A DNA stretch of 52,225 bases from Polaromonas sp. (GCF_029945925.1 NZ_JAQSDN010000023.1:1-52225); one strand, 5' to 3'. Numbered from the stretch's first letter, positions 8,148-17,828 are shown. Notes: generated from the sequence alone by a model not told the origin. Program-made: numbers and translations.

Positions 8148-8741
8148 TTGAACCCCAAAATCAAAGAGCTGCTCGGCCAGATCACCACGCTGGAAGACGA
8201 GCTGCGCTCCACGCTGCGTGAACAGGAGACGCAGCTTTTCTACCAGTTCAAGGGCAAACGGGTCGAATTCGAGGGCTCGATCCGCGAGACCCACCGCAAA
8301 CTGAAACGCAGCCTGTGGCGCTGGATCGTGACGGACCGCCCGCAGAATTTCCTGACCGGGCCCATCATCTACAGCCTGATTGTTCCGCTGGCGGTGCTTG
8401 ACCTCTGCGTCACGTTTTACCAGGCCAGTTGCTTTCCGATCTACAAAATTGCCAAGGTCCGGCGCGCCGACTACATCGCCATTGATCGCCAGCATCTGGC
8501 CTACCTCAACGGCTTCGAGCGATTTCACTGCACCTACTGCGCCTACGCCAACGGGCTGATCGCCTACGCGGCCGAAATCGTGGCGCGGACCGAGCAGTAT
8601 TTCTGCCCCATCAAACACGCGCGCAAGCTGTTCAGCTCCCACTCGCGCTACGAGCGGTTTCTGGCCTACGGCGAGGCAGCCGACTACCACGCCAAGCTCG
8701 AGGCGTTCCGCCTTGCGCTGGAAAAAGAGATGGAGAAGTAG
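8148..8741 (+). CDS. Conserved membrane protein of unknown function with Cys motifs
   Basis: I do not recognise a named family. The 197-residue product starts at TTG with a GGA site seven bases upstream. It has an N-terminal coiled-coil-like region (residues 1-60, many E/Q/K/R), one clear hydrophobic segment (residues about 72-92, LTGPIIYSLIVPLAVLDLCV) and a C-terminal part with three cysteines in CTYCAYANGL and YFCPIKHARK. The Cys and His residues could bind a metal or cofactor. It converges on the UspA gene with only ten bases between stops. The 193 bases upstream hold its promoter and that of the FMN reductase; an AT-rich patch with AATAATGATTCATCATCA lies near 8095. Confidence 0.7.
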   Translation: MNPKIKELLGQITTLEDELRSTLREQETQLFYQFKGKRVEFEGSIRETHRKLKRSLWRWIVTDRPQNFLTGPIIYSLIVPLAVLDLCVTFYQASCFPIYKIAKVRRADYIAIDRQHLAYLNGFERFHCTYCAYANGLIAYAAEIVARTEQYFCPIKHARKLFSSHSRYERFLAYGEAADYHAKLEAFRLALEKEMEK

Positions 8742-8751
8742 GCCGGGCGCG

Positions 8752-9609
8752 CTAGCGCAGAATCAGCACCGGCACCTTGCTCAGCCGCAGCAGTGTGGTG
8801 GTCGTGCTGCCCACGATCAACTGGCGGATGCGCGAGTGCCCATAGGCGCCCATCACCAGCAAGGCCGCACCCTGGGCCTTGACCAATGCCGGCAACACCT
8901 CTTCCGGCTCACCGGGGATGAGTTCGACCTCTGCGTCAAATCCCGCTTCCATCAGGAGCTGCCGGGCCTCCTTGAGCTGCTGGCGTGCCGCCGCGGTGTC
9001 CACACCCGCCATGGCCACCAGCACCGGCAGCCCCACCAGCAAGGGGCTGCGCGCCACCGTCTCCACGGTTTTGCGCGCGGTCGGGCTGCCGTCAAACGCC
9101 ATGACTACACGCCGGGGCGCCTCGAACTGTTCCCCCGTCACCACCAGCACGGGCCGTTTGACCGAGCGGATCACCCGCTCGACATGGTGGTCCAGGTGGA
9201 TCTTCGAGGCCTCACTCGCGTGGTAGTGCTCACCGAGCACAAACAGGCGAGCGTCGGGCTCCATCTCGAGCACCGTGTCGAGCAGTTCGCCGTGCCGAAG
9301 GCGGCCGTCGAGCCGCGATACGCCCGCCGCCAGCGCACGTTCGCGGGCCACGGCCAGCAGCCGGCGGCCGGCTTCCTGTGCCAGCTTGCCGCGCTGCTCG
9401 TCCAGCTCGCTCAGTTGCGCCAGCAACGCCTCCTGCGCGCCCAACCCGATGGCCCCGCTGTAGTCAACGGCCTGGGGCCGCCCGGGCTTGCGCTCCAGCA
9501 CATGCAGCAGCTCCAGGGGGACGTCGAGCCGCAGTGCAGACCAGGCGGCCCAGTCGATCACGGCGGTGGTGTTTGCAAGCCCGTCAATGCAGGCGTAAAC
9601 CTTGTTCAT
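8752..9609 (-). CDS. Tandem universal stress protein (UspA)
   Basis: A 285-residue cytosolic protein with two Usp domains (about residues 1-145 and 150-285). The second carries the ATP-binding motif MGAYGHSRIRQLIVGST (G-X2-G-X9-G-S/T); the first has a weaker version (LGEHYHASEASKIHLDHHVERVI), so probably only the second binds nucleotide. The start MNKVYACIDGLANTTAV follows GGAGACAAAAAA, although the frame is open upstream. It begins 16 bases after the SulP stop on the same strand, so the two are probably co-transcribed. SulP-Usp pairs suggest stress- or energy-linked control of the transporter. Confidence 0.92.
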   Translation of the reverse strand: MNKVYACIDGLANTTAVIDWAAWSALRLDVPLELLHVLERKPGRPQAVDYSGAIGLGAQEALLAQLSELDEQRGKLAQEAGRRLLAVARERALAAGVSRLDGRLRHGELLDTVLEMEPDARLFVLGEHYHASEASKIHLDHHVERVIRSVKRPVLVVTGEQFEAPRRVVMAFDGSPTARKTVETVARSPLLVGLPVLVAMAGVDTAAARQQLKEARQLLMEAGFDAEVELIPGEPEEVLPALVKAQGAALLVMGAYGHSRIRQLIVGSTTTTLLRLSKVPVLILR

Positions 9610-9625
9610 TTTTTTGTCTCCTGAT

Positions 9626-11110
<1,485 letters not shown>

Positions 11111-11420
11111 TGGAATGGGCGCAGTCCAGGGCGTGCCTGGCTGTCGTGGGTCAAGGAAAAAGAGGAATGGATCGCTGCAGCAGACGGCTGCCAGATCCGG
11201 CCGGACTCGGAGGCGTCGCACGCCTCAAGTGACAGCTCAGGGCGGCGTCACAGAACAGAAATAGCCGCGCGGCAGTCCGCCGCCCGGGTAGATCACCGGG
11301 GCGAGCAAGCTCGTGACTGGGCTTTTGTGCATCGCAACATTGTAACAATCCAGCGCCGCAGGCAGGGAAACACGGCCCCAGAATCCTGAGCGGAGTCATC
11401 ACTTCCCGGAGGACCGTTCC

Positions 11421-11741
11421 ATGAAGTTCATTTTCGAAGTCCGCATGAAGCCCGGCTACACGGTGGACCAGTATGCCGCCGCCTGGATCAGTGCCAGTGA
11501 AATCATCCAGCGCACGCCGGGCGCGCGTGGCACTTACCTGCATCGCAAGATCGGCTCGCCCGACACCCTGCTGGCCATTGCCACCTGGGACTCCAAGGCA
11601 CACCGCGATGCCAGGGACGACCGCCGCGACGCCACCGTGCGCGCCATTCTCGACAAACACGCCCGGCACTGCGACGTCACCGTGATCGGCGAGTTTGAAG
11701 AGCCGGAGTGGTCAGTATTGCCGGAACTCGGTGCGACGTGA
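11421..11741 (+). CDS. Small protein resembling YCII/antibiotic-monooxygenase-like dimeric alpha/beta barrel fold
   Basis: A 106-residue protein with a strong GGAGGA site before its ATG. The pattern FIFEVRMKPGYTVDQYAAAWISASEIIQRTPGARGTYLHRKI followed by LLAIATWDSKAHRDARDD looks like the dimeric alpha/beta barrel proteins, where a tyrosine/tryptophan-rich sheet packs on helices; AIATWDS matches the common strand. No catalytic residues are certain. It is monocistronic, and a repeat-rich region follows. The fold call is tentative; a conserved hypothetical label would be equally fair. Confidence 0.65.
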   Translation: MKFIFEVRMKPGYTVDQYAAAWISASEIIQRTPGARGTYLHRKIGSPDTLLAIATWDSKAHRDARDDRRDATVRAILDKHARHCDVTVIGEFEEPEWSVLPELGAT

Positions 11742-11838
11742 GCGTCTTGTAGGGCTGCACTTGACACATTGGCCAGCACCTGTTCGACGTCGGGCACACC
11801 TTTCGCCCATCCTGTCAGAAAAATCGGGGCTTGGTGGG

Positions 11839-12070
11839 AATGGCACTTACATAAGCCAAAAAGGCTGTCATCCCGGCCTTGAGGAGCCTGCCCCGGACTC
11901 CGATCCGGTGGGATCCATGCCGCAGGCTCCACTGCGCAGGCCCGCGAGGCATGGATTGCGGGTCAAGCCCGCAATGACAACTTCAGGCGTCATCCACGTC
12001 CCCGCCTGTCAACCCGGCTCAGGCCCGGCCGACAGGTTTCCCGGTATTCTCGGCTTAAGTAAGTGCCATT
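11839..12070. mobile_element. MITE-like element with terminal inverted repeats
   Basis: Terminal inverted repeats AATGGCACTTACATAAGCC (11839-11857) and GGCTTAAGTAAGTGCCATT (12052-12070) match at all but one position and enclose 232 bp with no credible gene. The interior contains further arms: GTCATCCCGGCC near 11867, ATCCATGCC with GGCATGGAT, and ATTGCGGG with CCCGCAAT near 11955-11980, a common dispersed bacterial repeat. The structure fits a non-autonomous transposable element carrying an older repeat. It fills most of the 403-base gap 11742-12144; the rest shows only the ribosome site of the next gene. Confidence 0.65.
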
Positions 12071-12144
12071 CGGCTTAGTGGTTTCTCCCAGTCTGTACGT
12101 CTCACAGATGCTCCGTTATTCTTGCCATTTTTCAGGAGGGATGC

Positions 12145-12402
12145 ATGGAATCATCTTTGAACGTCGAAGACCACGGCGACTGGCTCAGCTTCGGAATGTC
12201 ACACGCCGGCGGCGTCGTTCCGGTCAAAATTTCCCGGGCAGCGATGGAGGAGCACTTCGACGCGACCCAGGGGCCGGACTCGCTGAAAACAGCCTATGCG
12301 CTCGACGCCGAGATGATTCACGCCCGGGCTGCCGACCACATCGTGGCGGGCGCCAACTACACGCCGGACCATCCGCTGGTGCTGGGGACCGAACACTTCT
12401 AG
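12145..12402 (+). CDS. Small hypothetical protein (possibly DUF1488-like)
   Basis: An 85-residue acidic protein preceded by an excellent AGGAGG site. The pattern VVPVKISRAAMEEHF followed by an Ala-rich helix and AADHIVAG resembles small DUF1488-type proteins, in which a strand is followed by an EAL-like helix, but the similarity is weak. No membrane or export signal. It sits alone between the MITE-like element and a family B repeat, converging on alkB. Coding is supported by the ribosome site and codon use; function is unknown. Confidence 0.65.
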   Translation: MESSLNVEDHGDWLSFGMSHAGGVVPVKISRAAMEEHFDATQGPDSLKTAYALDAEMIHARAADHIVAGANYTPDHPLVLGTEHF

Positions 12403-12445
12403 CCGCCGTTTTTCAGCAACGTTGCTTCTGCGTCAGGCTCTGCCT

Positions 12446-12490
12446 TTGCTACGTTTTCTGTAGCAGCCAGCGACCGCCATACAAGGGGAA
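12446..12490 (+). repeat. Family B repeat, partial intergenic copy
   Basis: TTTGCTACGTTTTCTGTAGC forms the core hairpin (GCTAC/GTAGC), followed by AGCCAGCGACC and ACAAGGGG as in the family pattern. The 3' half with GGAGGCCGATTT is not recognisable, so the copy is truncated or decayed. It lies between two converging genes. Confidence 0.55.
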
Positions 12491-12505
12491 ACGCTCGTTT
12501 CCACC

Positions 12506-13156
12506 TCAACCCGCACAGCGAAACGTCAGGTTGATGCGGCGGCGCCCCAGCAAGGGGTGCTCGCCATCAACCAGCGGTGCCACACCATGGAAGGCCAGGC
12601 GCGACGGGCCGCCCCAGACCACCACGTCGCCATGCTGCAGACGATGGCGCTGCGGCCTGTCCTTGCGACTGGGCGTGCCGAACAGGAACACCGCGGGCAG
12701 GCCCAGGGACACCGAGACGATGGGGGCGGAGAAATCCTTCTCGTCCCGGTCCTGGTGCAGCGAGAGCCGTGCGCCCGGCTCGTAACGGTTGACAAGGCAG
12801 GCGTCGGGCTCGAAGTGGGCAAACCCGGCTTGCGCTGCCGCGCGCACGGCCAGCTTGCGCAGTATCGCGGGTATGGCGGGCCAGGGCTGGCCCGACAGCG
12901 GGTCCAGCGCGTCGTAGCGGTAGCCGCTGCGGTCCGACACCCAGCCGAGTGGGCCGCAGTTGCTCATGCCTACCGACATGGTGTATCCGCCGGGCGTGAC
13001 CAGGTGCCGAAACGGCGCCTGCGCGGTGACCTCTGCGATGGCCTGCAGCAGGGCTGCGTCGTCCACGCGTGCAAAACCGCGCAGCAACACGGCACCGGGT
13101 GCCAGCGTTTCACGCGACACCGCCACGGGCAACTCGTCAAAAAGATCGCTGGTCAA
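12506..13156 (-). CDS. alkB: DNA repair dioxygenase AlkB
   Basis: A 216-residue 2-oxoglutarate/Fe(II) dioxygenase that removes methyl groups from 1-methyladenine and 3-methylcytosine in DNA. All active-site residues are present: H-X-D in LSLHQDRDEKDF, the distal His in LAFHGVAP, and the 2-oxoglutarate-binding arginines in RRRINLTFR. The N-terminal nucleotide-recognition lid has TPGGYTMSVGMSNCGPLGW and YRYDALDP. Length and order match E. coli AlkB. It lies downstream, on the same strand, of another 2OG oxygenase of a putative DNA/nucleotide type, separated by a family C repeat, so the two may form a small repair locus. No Ada-like regulator is nearby. Confidence 0.95.
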   Translation of the reverse strand: MTSDLFDELPVAVSRETLAPGAVLLRGFARVDDAALLQAIAEVTAQAPFRHLVTPGGYTMSVGMSNCGPLGWVSDRSGYRYDALDPLSGQPWPAIPAILRKLAVRAAAQAGFAHFEPDACLVNRYEPGARLSLHQDRDEKDFSAPIVSVSLGLPAVFLFGTPSRKDRPQRHRLQHGDVVVWGGPSRLAFHGVAPLVDGEHPLLGRRRINLTFRCAG

Positions 13157-13200
13157 ACGGCATTCCTTGGCTTGTATCTGACCGTCCGCATTGAGCTTGG

Positions 13201-13273
13201 CCTGTCCTGAGCTTGTCGAAGGGTCGAAATGCCATCAGGGCACAGAGGCTTCGACAGGCTCAGCCCGAACGGA
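13201..13273. repeat. Family C inverted repeat
   Basis: CCTGAGCTTGTCGAAGG and CTTCGACAGGCTCAG face each other across about 30 bp, the second arm ending in CCCGAACGG. The copy fills most of the gap between the two 2OG-oxygenase genes and is better preserved than the copy at 6373-6443. Confidence 0.85.
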
Positions 13274-13304
13274 TGAAGGCTTCCCCTTCAAAAATACAAA
13301 GATG

Positions 13305-14018
13305 CTACTGCGCATCATGAAAAATCACACCCAGCGTGTGGCGGTGGCCAGAGCGTACCGTGCTGACGCCGTGGCGCATGTTGACCCTGTAAAACCCCCT
13401 GCTGCCCTGCACCGGCCGGTGGTGCACGGCAAACACCACGGCATCACCCTGCGCCAGGGGAATCACCTCGGGCCGGGACTGCGTACGCGGGCGCTGCTCG
13501 GTCAGTACAAACTCGCCGCCGGTGAAGTCGTGCCCCGGCTGCGACAGCAGCACCGCCACCTGCAGCGGAAACACATGCTCGCCGTACAGGTCCTGGTGCA
13601 GGCAGTTGTAGTCGCCTTCGGCGTATTGCAACAGCAGCGGCGTCGGCCGCGTCTGGCCGGCCGCATGGCAACGCGCCAAAAACTGCGCATGCTCGGGCGG
13701 GTAACGCACGGCGATACCCATCACTTCGTTCCAGCGGTTGGCCACGTCCACCAGCCGGGGATACAGCGTACTTCGCAGCTGCTGGACCAGCTCAGGCAGC
13801 GGATAGCTGAAGTACTGGTATTCGCCCTGGCCAAAGCCGTGCCGCGCCATCACGACGCGGCTGCGAAACAGCGCGCTTTGCCGGTAGAGCGCGGCGGTTG
13901 CCGCACACTGGGCCGGCGTCAGCAGTTGCGGCAGCACGGCGCTGCCACGCGTCTGCAGTTCTTTGGCCAGTGCCGGCCAGCCGGTTTCGGCCGGCCTGGA
14001 CGTCAACAAGGTGTTCAT
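13305..14018 (-). CDS. 2OG-Fe(II) oxygenase of the Oxygenase-NA type (COG3826-like)
   Basis: A 237-residue dioxygenase. The C-terminal half shows the double-stranded beta-helix residues: H-X-D in YNCLHQDLYGEHVFPLQ, GGEFVLTEQRPRTQSRPEVIPLAQGDAVVF, the distal His in FAVHHRP and the 2OG-binding Arg in YRVNMRHG. The sequence around these residues is what I know as the prokaryotic Oxygenase-NA family, proposed but not proved to act on damaged nucleic acid. The start chosen (MNTLLTSRPAETGWPALA) is the first that makes family sense, although the frame is open for 46 codons more. It is followed on the same strand by alkB. Confidence 0.85.
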   Translation of the reverse strand: MNTLLTSRPAETGWPALAKELQTRGSAVLPQLLTPAQCAATAALYRQSALFRSRVVMARHGFGQGEYQYFSYPLPELVQQLRSTLYPRLVDVANRWNEVMGIAVRYPPEHAQFLARCHAAGQTRPTPLLLQYAEGDYNCLHQDLYGEHVFPLQVAVLLSQPGHDFTGGEFVLTEQRPRTQSRPEVIPLAQGDAVVFAVHHRPVQGSRGFYRVNMRHGVSTVRSGHRHTLGVIFHDAQ

Positions 14019-14130
14019 GGCGGGTGGGTGTCCTGGAAAAAAACCCAAGCGTAGCCCGGGGGCGGCGGCCTGGCTCGCCGGAAACGGACATCCCGCCGAT
14101 TCAGCGCAGGGTGCGGAGGCGCCCTGTTTC

Positions 14131-14192
14131 ATGCATGAAATCGGCCTCCAGCCCAATGGGACCGGGCGCCAGCAGCTACTTTATTAGTAGCG
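14131..14192 (-). repeat. Family B repeat overlapping the end of a small gene
   Basis: A minus-strand family B copy: CGCTACTAATAAAGTAGCTG core, then CTGGCGCC, a spacer, GGGCTGGAGGCCGATTTCAT. The first bases, CGC TAC TAA, are the last two codons and stop of the gene at 14184-14645, so the element has supplied that protein's end. Confidence 0.8.
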
Positions 14193-14645
14193 TGGCGGGG
14201 AACCCGGCAAGCCGGCGGTGCCGGCGCCGGCGCCGGCCAGCCCCAGCATGGCGAGGAATCGATGGCCGAGCGTGCCGGCGCCGGATCGCGCGGCAGCCAC
14301 AGGCACAGGTGGTTGGCCTGCGGGCCGGCTACCGGCAAACTCCGGCAGGCAGACAGCCAGTTCCTCAAAACCGGCCACGATGCGCGGACCGACCCACAGC
14401 CGCACCCAAAGCGCCATGGCCACGCGCTGATCGCCGATGCGCAGGCTGGCCGCAAACTGCGGTGTTGCGAAGGACCTGGCGACCTGCCGCTCGACAAACG
14501 GCGTGGCTTCGTCAGCCACCCAGTCCAGGAACATGGGCGACAAGCTCTGCGGGCTCTCGCAGACGAGTTCGAACACCAGATCGTCCAGGGCGGAAACAGC
14601 GGTGAGGCAAGCCTCTTGGAGGCCAAGGGTGTGGGTGCGGATCAT
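14184..14645 (-). CDS. Hypothetical protein
   Basis: A 153-residue protein with GGAGAAACCTC before its ATG. The middle (LDDLVFELVCESPQSLSPMFLDWVADEATPFVERQVARSF and VAMALWVRLWVGPRIVAGF) looks helical and compact, with no membrane segment. After about residue 115 the sequence turns into low-complexity Ala/Gly/Pro (LAGAGAGTAGLPGSPPRY), and the stop codon lies in a family B repeat. The C-terminus has therefore probably been altered by the insertion. I do not recognise the family. It is on the same strand as the 2OG oxygenases, 165 bases upstream of the nearest. Confidence 0.6.
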   Translation of the reverse strand: MIRTHTLGLQEACLTAVSALDDLVFELVCESPQSLSPMFLDWVADEATPFVERQVARSFATPQFAASLRIGDQRVAMALWVRLWVGPRIVAGFEELAVCLPEFAGSRPAGQPPVPVAAARSGAGTLGHRFLAMLGLAGAGAGTAGLPGSPPRY

Positions 14646-14852
14646 GAGGTTTCTCCAGAAAAATCAACCAGCGGCAGGCCTGTCAACCCGTGCTCCCGCC
14701 TGCATCCGTACCGGCGGCAATGCGCCGGGACAACAAGCGTGATTTTTTGAAGGACAAGCAGCAGAGCCATGCATGCTTAACGGCAGGCTGCCGGACAAGT
14801 TGAGGGCCAGTCACGGAACCGGGAGACACGGTCCGTGCCGGCAGTGCCGGTT

Positions 14853-15290
14853 TCAGCCGATGTGCGACCGCGTCCAGCGCACGATGTCGGCGGCACCCAT
14901 GGCGCCGGGCTGGCGCGCGACTTCGCGGCCGTTCACGAACAGCGCCAGCGTGGGAATGCTGCGGATGTTGAAGCGTGCGCCCAGAGTCGGACAGGCCTCG
15001 GTATCCACCTTGACCACGCGAACCATGGGCTCGAGCTGCGCGGCGGCCTGTTCATAGGCCGGCGCCATCTGCAGGCAGGGGCCGCACCAAGGCGCCCAGA
15101 AATCGACGAGCACCGGGATCTGGTTGCGTGCGATGTGGCGGTCAAACGCCGCTTCGTCGAGGTTGACCGGGTGCCGGGTGAACAGCGCCTGGTGGCAACT
15201 GCCGCAGTCCGGCGCGTTGGCCAGATCCGCGCTTTTGACGCGGTTGGTCGTGTGGCAGTGCGGACACACGATGTGCAGGGAATCCGTCAT
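14853..15290 (-). CDS. trxC: Thioredoxin 2 (TrxC)
   Basis: A 145-residue thioredoxin with an N-terminal zinc-ribbon: CPHCHTTNRV and CGSCHQALF give two CXXC pairs, as in TrxC. The thioredoxin domain (about residue 35 on) has the active site FWAPWCGPC and the conserved cis-Pro in RSIPTLALF. TrxC is a cytosolic disulfide reductase linked to oxidative stress in other bacteria. GAGGTACAG precedes the ATG; the longer open frame upstream is not typical of the family. It follows two small genes on the same strand by 23 bases and is probably co-transcribed with them. Confidence 0.96.
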   Translation of the reverse strand: MTDSLHIVCPHCHTTNRVKSADLANAPDCGSCHQALFTRHPVNLDEAAFDRHIARNQIPVLVDFWAPWCGPCLQMAPAYEQAAAQLEPMVRVVKVDTEACPTLGARFNIRSIPTLALFVNGREVARQPGAMGAADIVRWTRSHIG

Positions 15291-15313
15291 CTGTACCTCG
15301 TCTACATCCTGAA

Positions 15314-15547
15314 TCAGCTGTTGTTGGCTTCGTCCAGCGCCTTGCACGACGGTGCACACACGGCGTGGGACTTGCCCAGCACCTTGCGCGTGCCCATCTG
15401 CGAGCGGGGACGGTGTTTGCCGCACATGAAGCACGACATCGTGGCAGCACCGAAAGAAGCGGACGCGACAAACGGGGAGCCCGACACCTTGGATTTGTAA
15501 CGCAGTCCGTCGGCAAGGACGGTGGTTTTGGCATCAGCTCTGGCCAT
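15314..15547 (-). CDS. Small Cys-rich protein of unknown function
   Basis: A 77-residue basic protein. CFMCGKHRPRSQMGTRKVLGKSHAVCAPSC gives C-X2-C and C-X3-C, a layout that could bind one zinc. The first 35 residues look disordered. It overlaps the end of the preceding gene by 14 bases and stops 23 bases before trxC, so it is placed in a three-gene unit with a redox protein. Function is unknown; the metal-binding suggestion is an inference from the cysteines. Confidence 0.65.
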   Translation of the reverse strand: MARADAKTTVLADGLRYKSKVSGSPFVASASFGAATMSCFMCGKHRPRSQMGTRKVLGKSHAVCAPSCKALDEANNS

Positions 15548-15887
15548 GGGTGTTTCCTTGGTTGGGTTGGCGCATTGCGCGCTCTATGGCTTGCCTGGCC
15601 TGCCGTTCGGCAGCCAGCGCCGGATCCAGTGGCGAGCGGCACAGGCCCGCGTACTGGTAATTGACATTTTCGTACAATTCGGCCGCGGCCGGGTGAGTGT
15701 CGAGCAAAGCCCCCAGCTCCACCCCCGGCGTGACGCTGTCAAACGCATCGACCAAGTGGGTCACCACAGAGAGGTATTGCTCCGGGCCGACCGGAACAGC
15801 ACTGTGCTCCAGCCGCTCAAGCAATTCGGCCAGCACGTGCGTCACGGTCAGGTCGGCACTGAAAGAAGGGGTTTGGGTCGTGTTCAT
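15534..15887 (-). CDS. Hypothetical protein
   Basis: A 117-residue acidic protein beginning MNTTQTPSFSADLTVTHVLAELLERLEHSAVPVGPEQY, with AGAGG before the ATG. The body is helical (VVTHLVDAFDSV, ELGALLDTHPAAAELYENVNYQYAGL) and the end is rich in Arg and Gln. No known motif, export signal or membrane segment. It overlaps the following small Cys-rich gene, suggesting coupled translation. I do not recognise the family. Confidence 0.6.
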   Translation of the reverse strand: MNTTQTPSFSADLTVTHVLAELLERLEHSAVPVGPEQYLSVVTHLVDAFDSVTPGVELGALLDTHPAAAELYENVNYQYAGLCRSPLDPALAAERQARQAIERAMRQPNQGNTHGQS

Positions 15888-15947
15888 GCCTCTGAAACTG
15901 GGGGCTTTTGGCCGAAAAACAAGCCGAAATGCCCCGGCCCCGCAGAT

Positions 15948-16012
15948 CACTATGCTTTTGATAGCTGACAGCGCCCGTCCAACAAGGGCCGAAGGCCTGT
16001 TTGGCTTCAAAA
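15948..16012 (+). repeat. Family B repeat, intergenic
   Basis: ACTATGCTTTTGATAGCTG core, then ACAGCGCC, ACAAGGGCCGAAGGCC and a TTTGGCTTCAAA end, matching the family pattern over its whole length. It lies on the strand opposite to both flanking minus-strand genes. The surrounding gap (15888-16072) otherwise holds only a GC-rich patch, with GGGCCGTCTTTTGGGGCCC near 16050. Confidence 0.75.
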
Positions 16013-16072
16013 ACCCGCCCCCGTCCGGATACCTGCGGCGGGCTGCGTGCCGGGCCGTCTTTTGGGGCCCCC

Positions 16073-16687
16073 TCAATGCAGGACGCAATGGCAATACACG
16101 AAATGCTGCAGGGCACCGGAAGGCGTGCGATGGTCTTCCTGCAAGTGCTCCAGCAGTTCAAAAGCGCCGCCAAACTCGGCATGCAGCGCATCGGGCGCAT
16201 AGCGGACCACCGGCAGGCCGCTGCATTGCAGGGGCCCGTCCGGGGCAAAGGCCGCCACGATGACATGCCCGCCAGGGCGCACGGCACGCCGCACCTGGGC
16301 AACATAAGCGGCGCGGTCCGCCGGATCGGTGAGGAAATGGAAAACGGCCCGGTCGTGCCAGACATCGATGCTGGCCTTCTCCAGCGGAACGGTCGTGATG
16401 TCACCCTCGATCCAGCGCACCCGCCCTGCCCGCTCACCGAGCCGGCGGCGCGCCACATCAAGCGCCGCACCGGAAATATCCAGCACGCTCACATCCGTCA
16501 TGCCGTGGTCCAGCAGGTCGTCCACCAGGCGGGAAGCCCCGCCCCCCACATCGACAATACGCGCCGACTTGTCGGGGGCGACGCGCAGGATCAGCTCCAG
16601 CGACAAGGTGGCGTGCGGCTGGTACCAGCTCACGGCTTCGGCAGCATTGGCGGTATAAACCTGCTCCCAATGCGATTTGGCTTCCAT
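16073..16687 (-). CDS. Class I SAM-dependent methyltransferase
   Basis: A 204-residue cytosolic methyltransferase. Motif I is RIVDVGGGASRLVDDLL, the acidic residue ending strand 2 is in SVLDISGAALDVARRR, and motif II-III are WIEGDIT and VWHDRAVFHFLTDPADRAAY. It begins with SHWEQVYTANAAEAVSWYQP, which I have seen in trans-aconitate/thiopurine-like stand-alone methyltransferases of unknown substrate. GGAGACGTTTC precedes the ATG. It stands alone between a family B repeat and a sulfate-binding protein gene. Substrate is unknown. Confidence 0.88.
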   Translation of the reverse strand: MEAKSHWEQVYTANAAEAVSWYQPHATLSLELILRVAPDKSARIVDVGGGASRLVDDLLDHGMTDVSVLDISGAALDVARRRLGERAGRVRWIEGDITTVPLEKASIDVWHDRAVFHFLTDPADRAAYVAQVRRAVRPGGHVIVAAFAPDGPLQCSGLPVVRYAPDALHAEFGGAFELLEHLQEDHRTPSGALQHFVYCHCVLH

Positions 16688-16787
16688 GAAACGTCTCCGG
16701 GTGAACTTATGATCCCTTCATGATAGTGGCGTCCGGGCAACCTGGGCTGACCTGCCGCAAACTCGCGGCGCCCCGGACCGATGATTT

Positions 16788-17828
16788 TTACTTGCGGACA
16801 TGGATCTGGTCGAAAGAGCCGCCGTCCGAAAAGTGTTCCTTGTCGGCTCTGGCCCAGCCGCCGAAAGCCTGGTCGATGGTGAACAGGTTCAGCCTGGGAA
16901 ACTGCCTGGCGTACTTGGCGATGGCTTTTTGCGAAACCGCCGGGCGGTAGAAGTTCTTGCCGGCGATGTCCTGGCCTTCTTCGGAATACAGGTACTTGAG
17001 GTACTCCTCGGCCACGATACGTGTGGCTTTCCTGTCGACGTTTTTGTCCACCACGGCCACCGCGGGTTCGGCCAGGATGTTGATCGACGGTGCGACCACG
17101 TCGAATTTGGCGCCGAACTCTTTTTCAAGCAGGTAGGCCTCGTTCTCCCAGGCGATCAGCACATCGCCCTGGGCGCGCTGGGCAAAGGTGATGGTGGAGC
17201 CGCGCGCGCCGGTGTCGAGCACGGGCACGTTGCCGTAGAGCTTGGCGACAAATTCTTTGGCCTTGGCATCGCTGCCGTATTTGCGTTTGGCGAACTCCCA
17301 GGCTGCGAGGTAGTTCCAGCGCGCGCCACCCGAGGTTTTGGGGTTGGGCGTGATCACGCTGACACCGGGCTTGATCAGGTCGTCCCAGTCCTCGATGCCC
17401 TTGGGGTTGCCCTGGCGCACGGCCAGCACGATGGTCGAGGTGTAGGGCGAAGCGTTGTGGGGCAGCTTTTTCTGCCAGTCGGGCGCAAGCCAGGCACCGT
17501 TTTTGACCAGCGCATCGGTGTCACCGGCCAGCGCCAGCGTGGCCACATCGGCATCGAGCCCGTCGATGATGGAGCGCGCCTGCTTGCCCGAGCCACCGTG
17601 CGACTGCTTGATGGTCACGTCCTGCCCGGCCTTGGCCTTCCAGTATTTGGCGAAGGCGGCGTTGTATTCCACGTAGAACTCGCGCGTCGGGTCATAGGAC
17701 ACATTGAGCAGGGTCACGGGGGGGTTGGCGGCCGGCGTTTGCGCCAGCGCGGCTCCGGCCGACCCTGCCAGCGCAACGGCTACTGCCAGGCGGGTGGAAA
17801 CATTCATAAAATGGCGGCGTGTGGTCAT
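16788..17828 (-). CDS. sbp: Periplasmic sulfate-binding protein (second copy, orphan)
   Basis: A 346-residue precursor of the Sbp/CysP family with a Sec or possible Tat signal ([24 protein letters not shown]; the RRHFM is only a weak twin-arginine match). Binding-site motifs are [35 protein letters not shown] and [17 protein letters not shown]. No permease or ATPase gene lies beside it, so it probably feeds the CysTWA system at 0.5-3.5 kb or one outside the window. ATGs at 17852 and 17807 are alternative starts. A palindrome about 90 bases upstream may be its operator. Two copies imply different affinities or ligands (sulfate against thiosulfate or molybdate-like anions). Confidence 0.93.
   Translation of the reverse strand: MTTRRHFMNVSTRLAVAVALAGSAGAALAQTPAANPPVTLLNVSYDPTREFYVEYNAAFAKYWKAKAGQDVTIKQSHGGSGKQARSIIDGLDADVATLALAGDTDALVKNGAWLAPDWQKKLPHNASPYTSTIVLAVRQGNPKGIEDWDDLIKPGVSVITPNPKTSGGARWNYLAAWEFAKRKYGSDAKAKEFVAKLYGNVPVLDTGARGSTITFAQRAQGDVLIAWENEAYLLEKEFGAKFDVVAPSINILAEPAVAVVDKNVDRKATRIVAEEYLKYLYSEEGQDIAGKNFYRPAVSQKAIAKYARQFPRLNLFTIDQAFGGWARADKEHFSDGGSFDQIHVRK

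Noticed and set aside
11421..12402. Two small genes around a MITE as a toxin-antitoxin pair.
   Set aside because: They are separated by 400 bases, and neither resembles known toxin or antitoxin families.
13201..13273. Family C repeat as part of a CRISPR array.
   Set aside because: A single inverted pair without regular spacers or cas genes.
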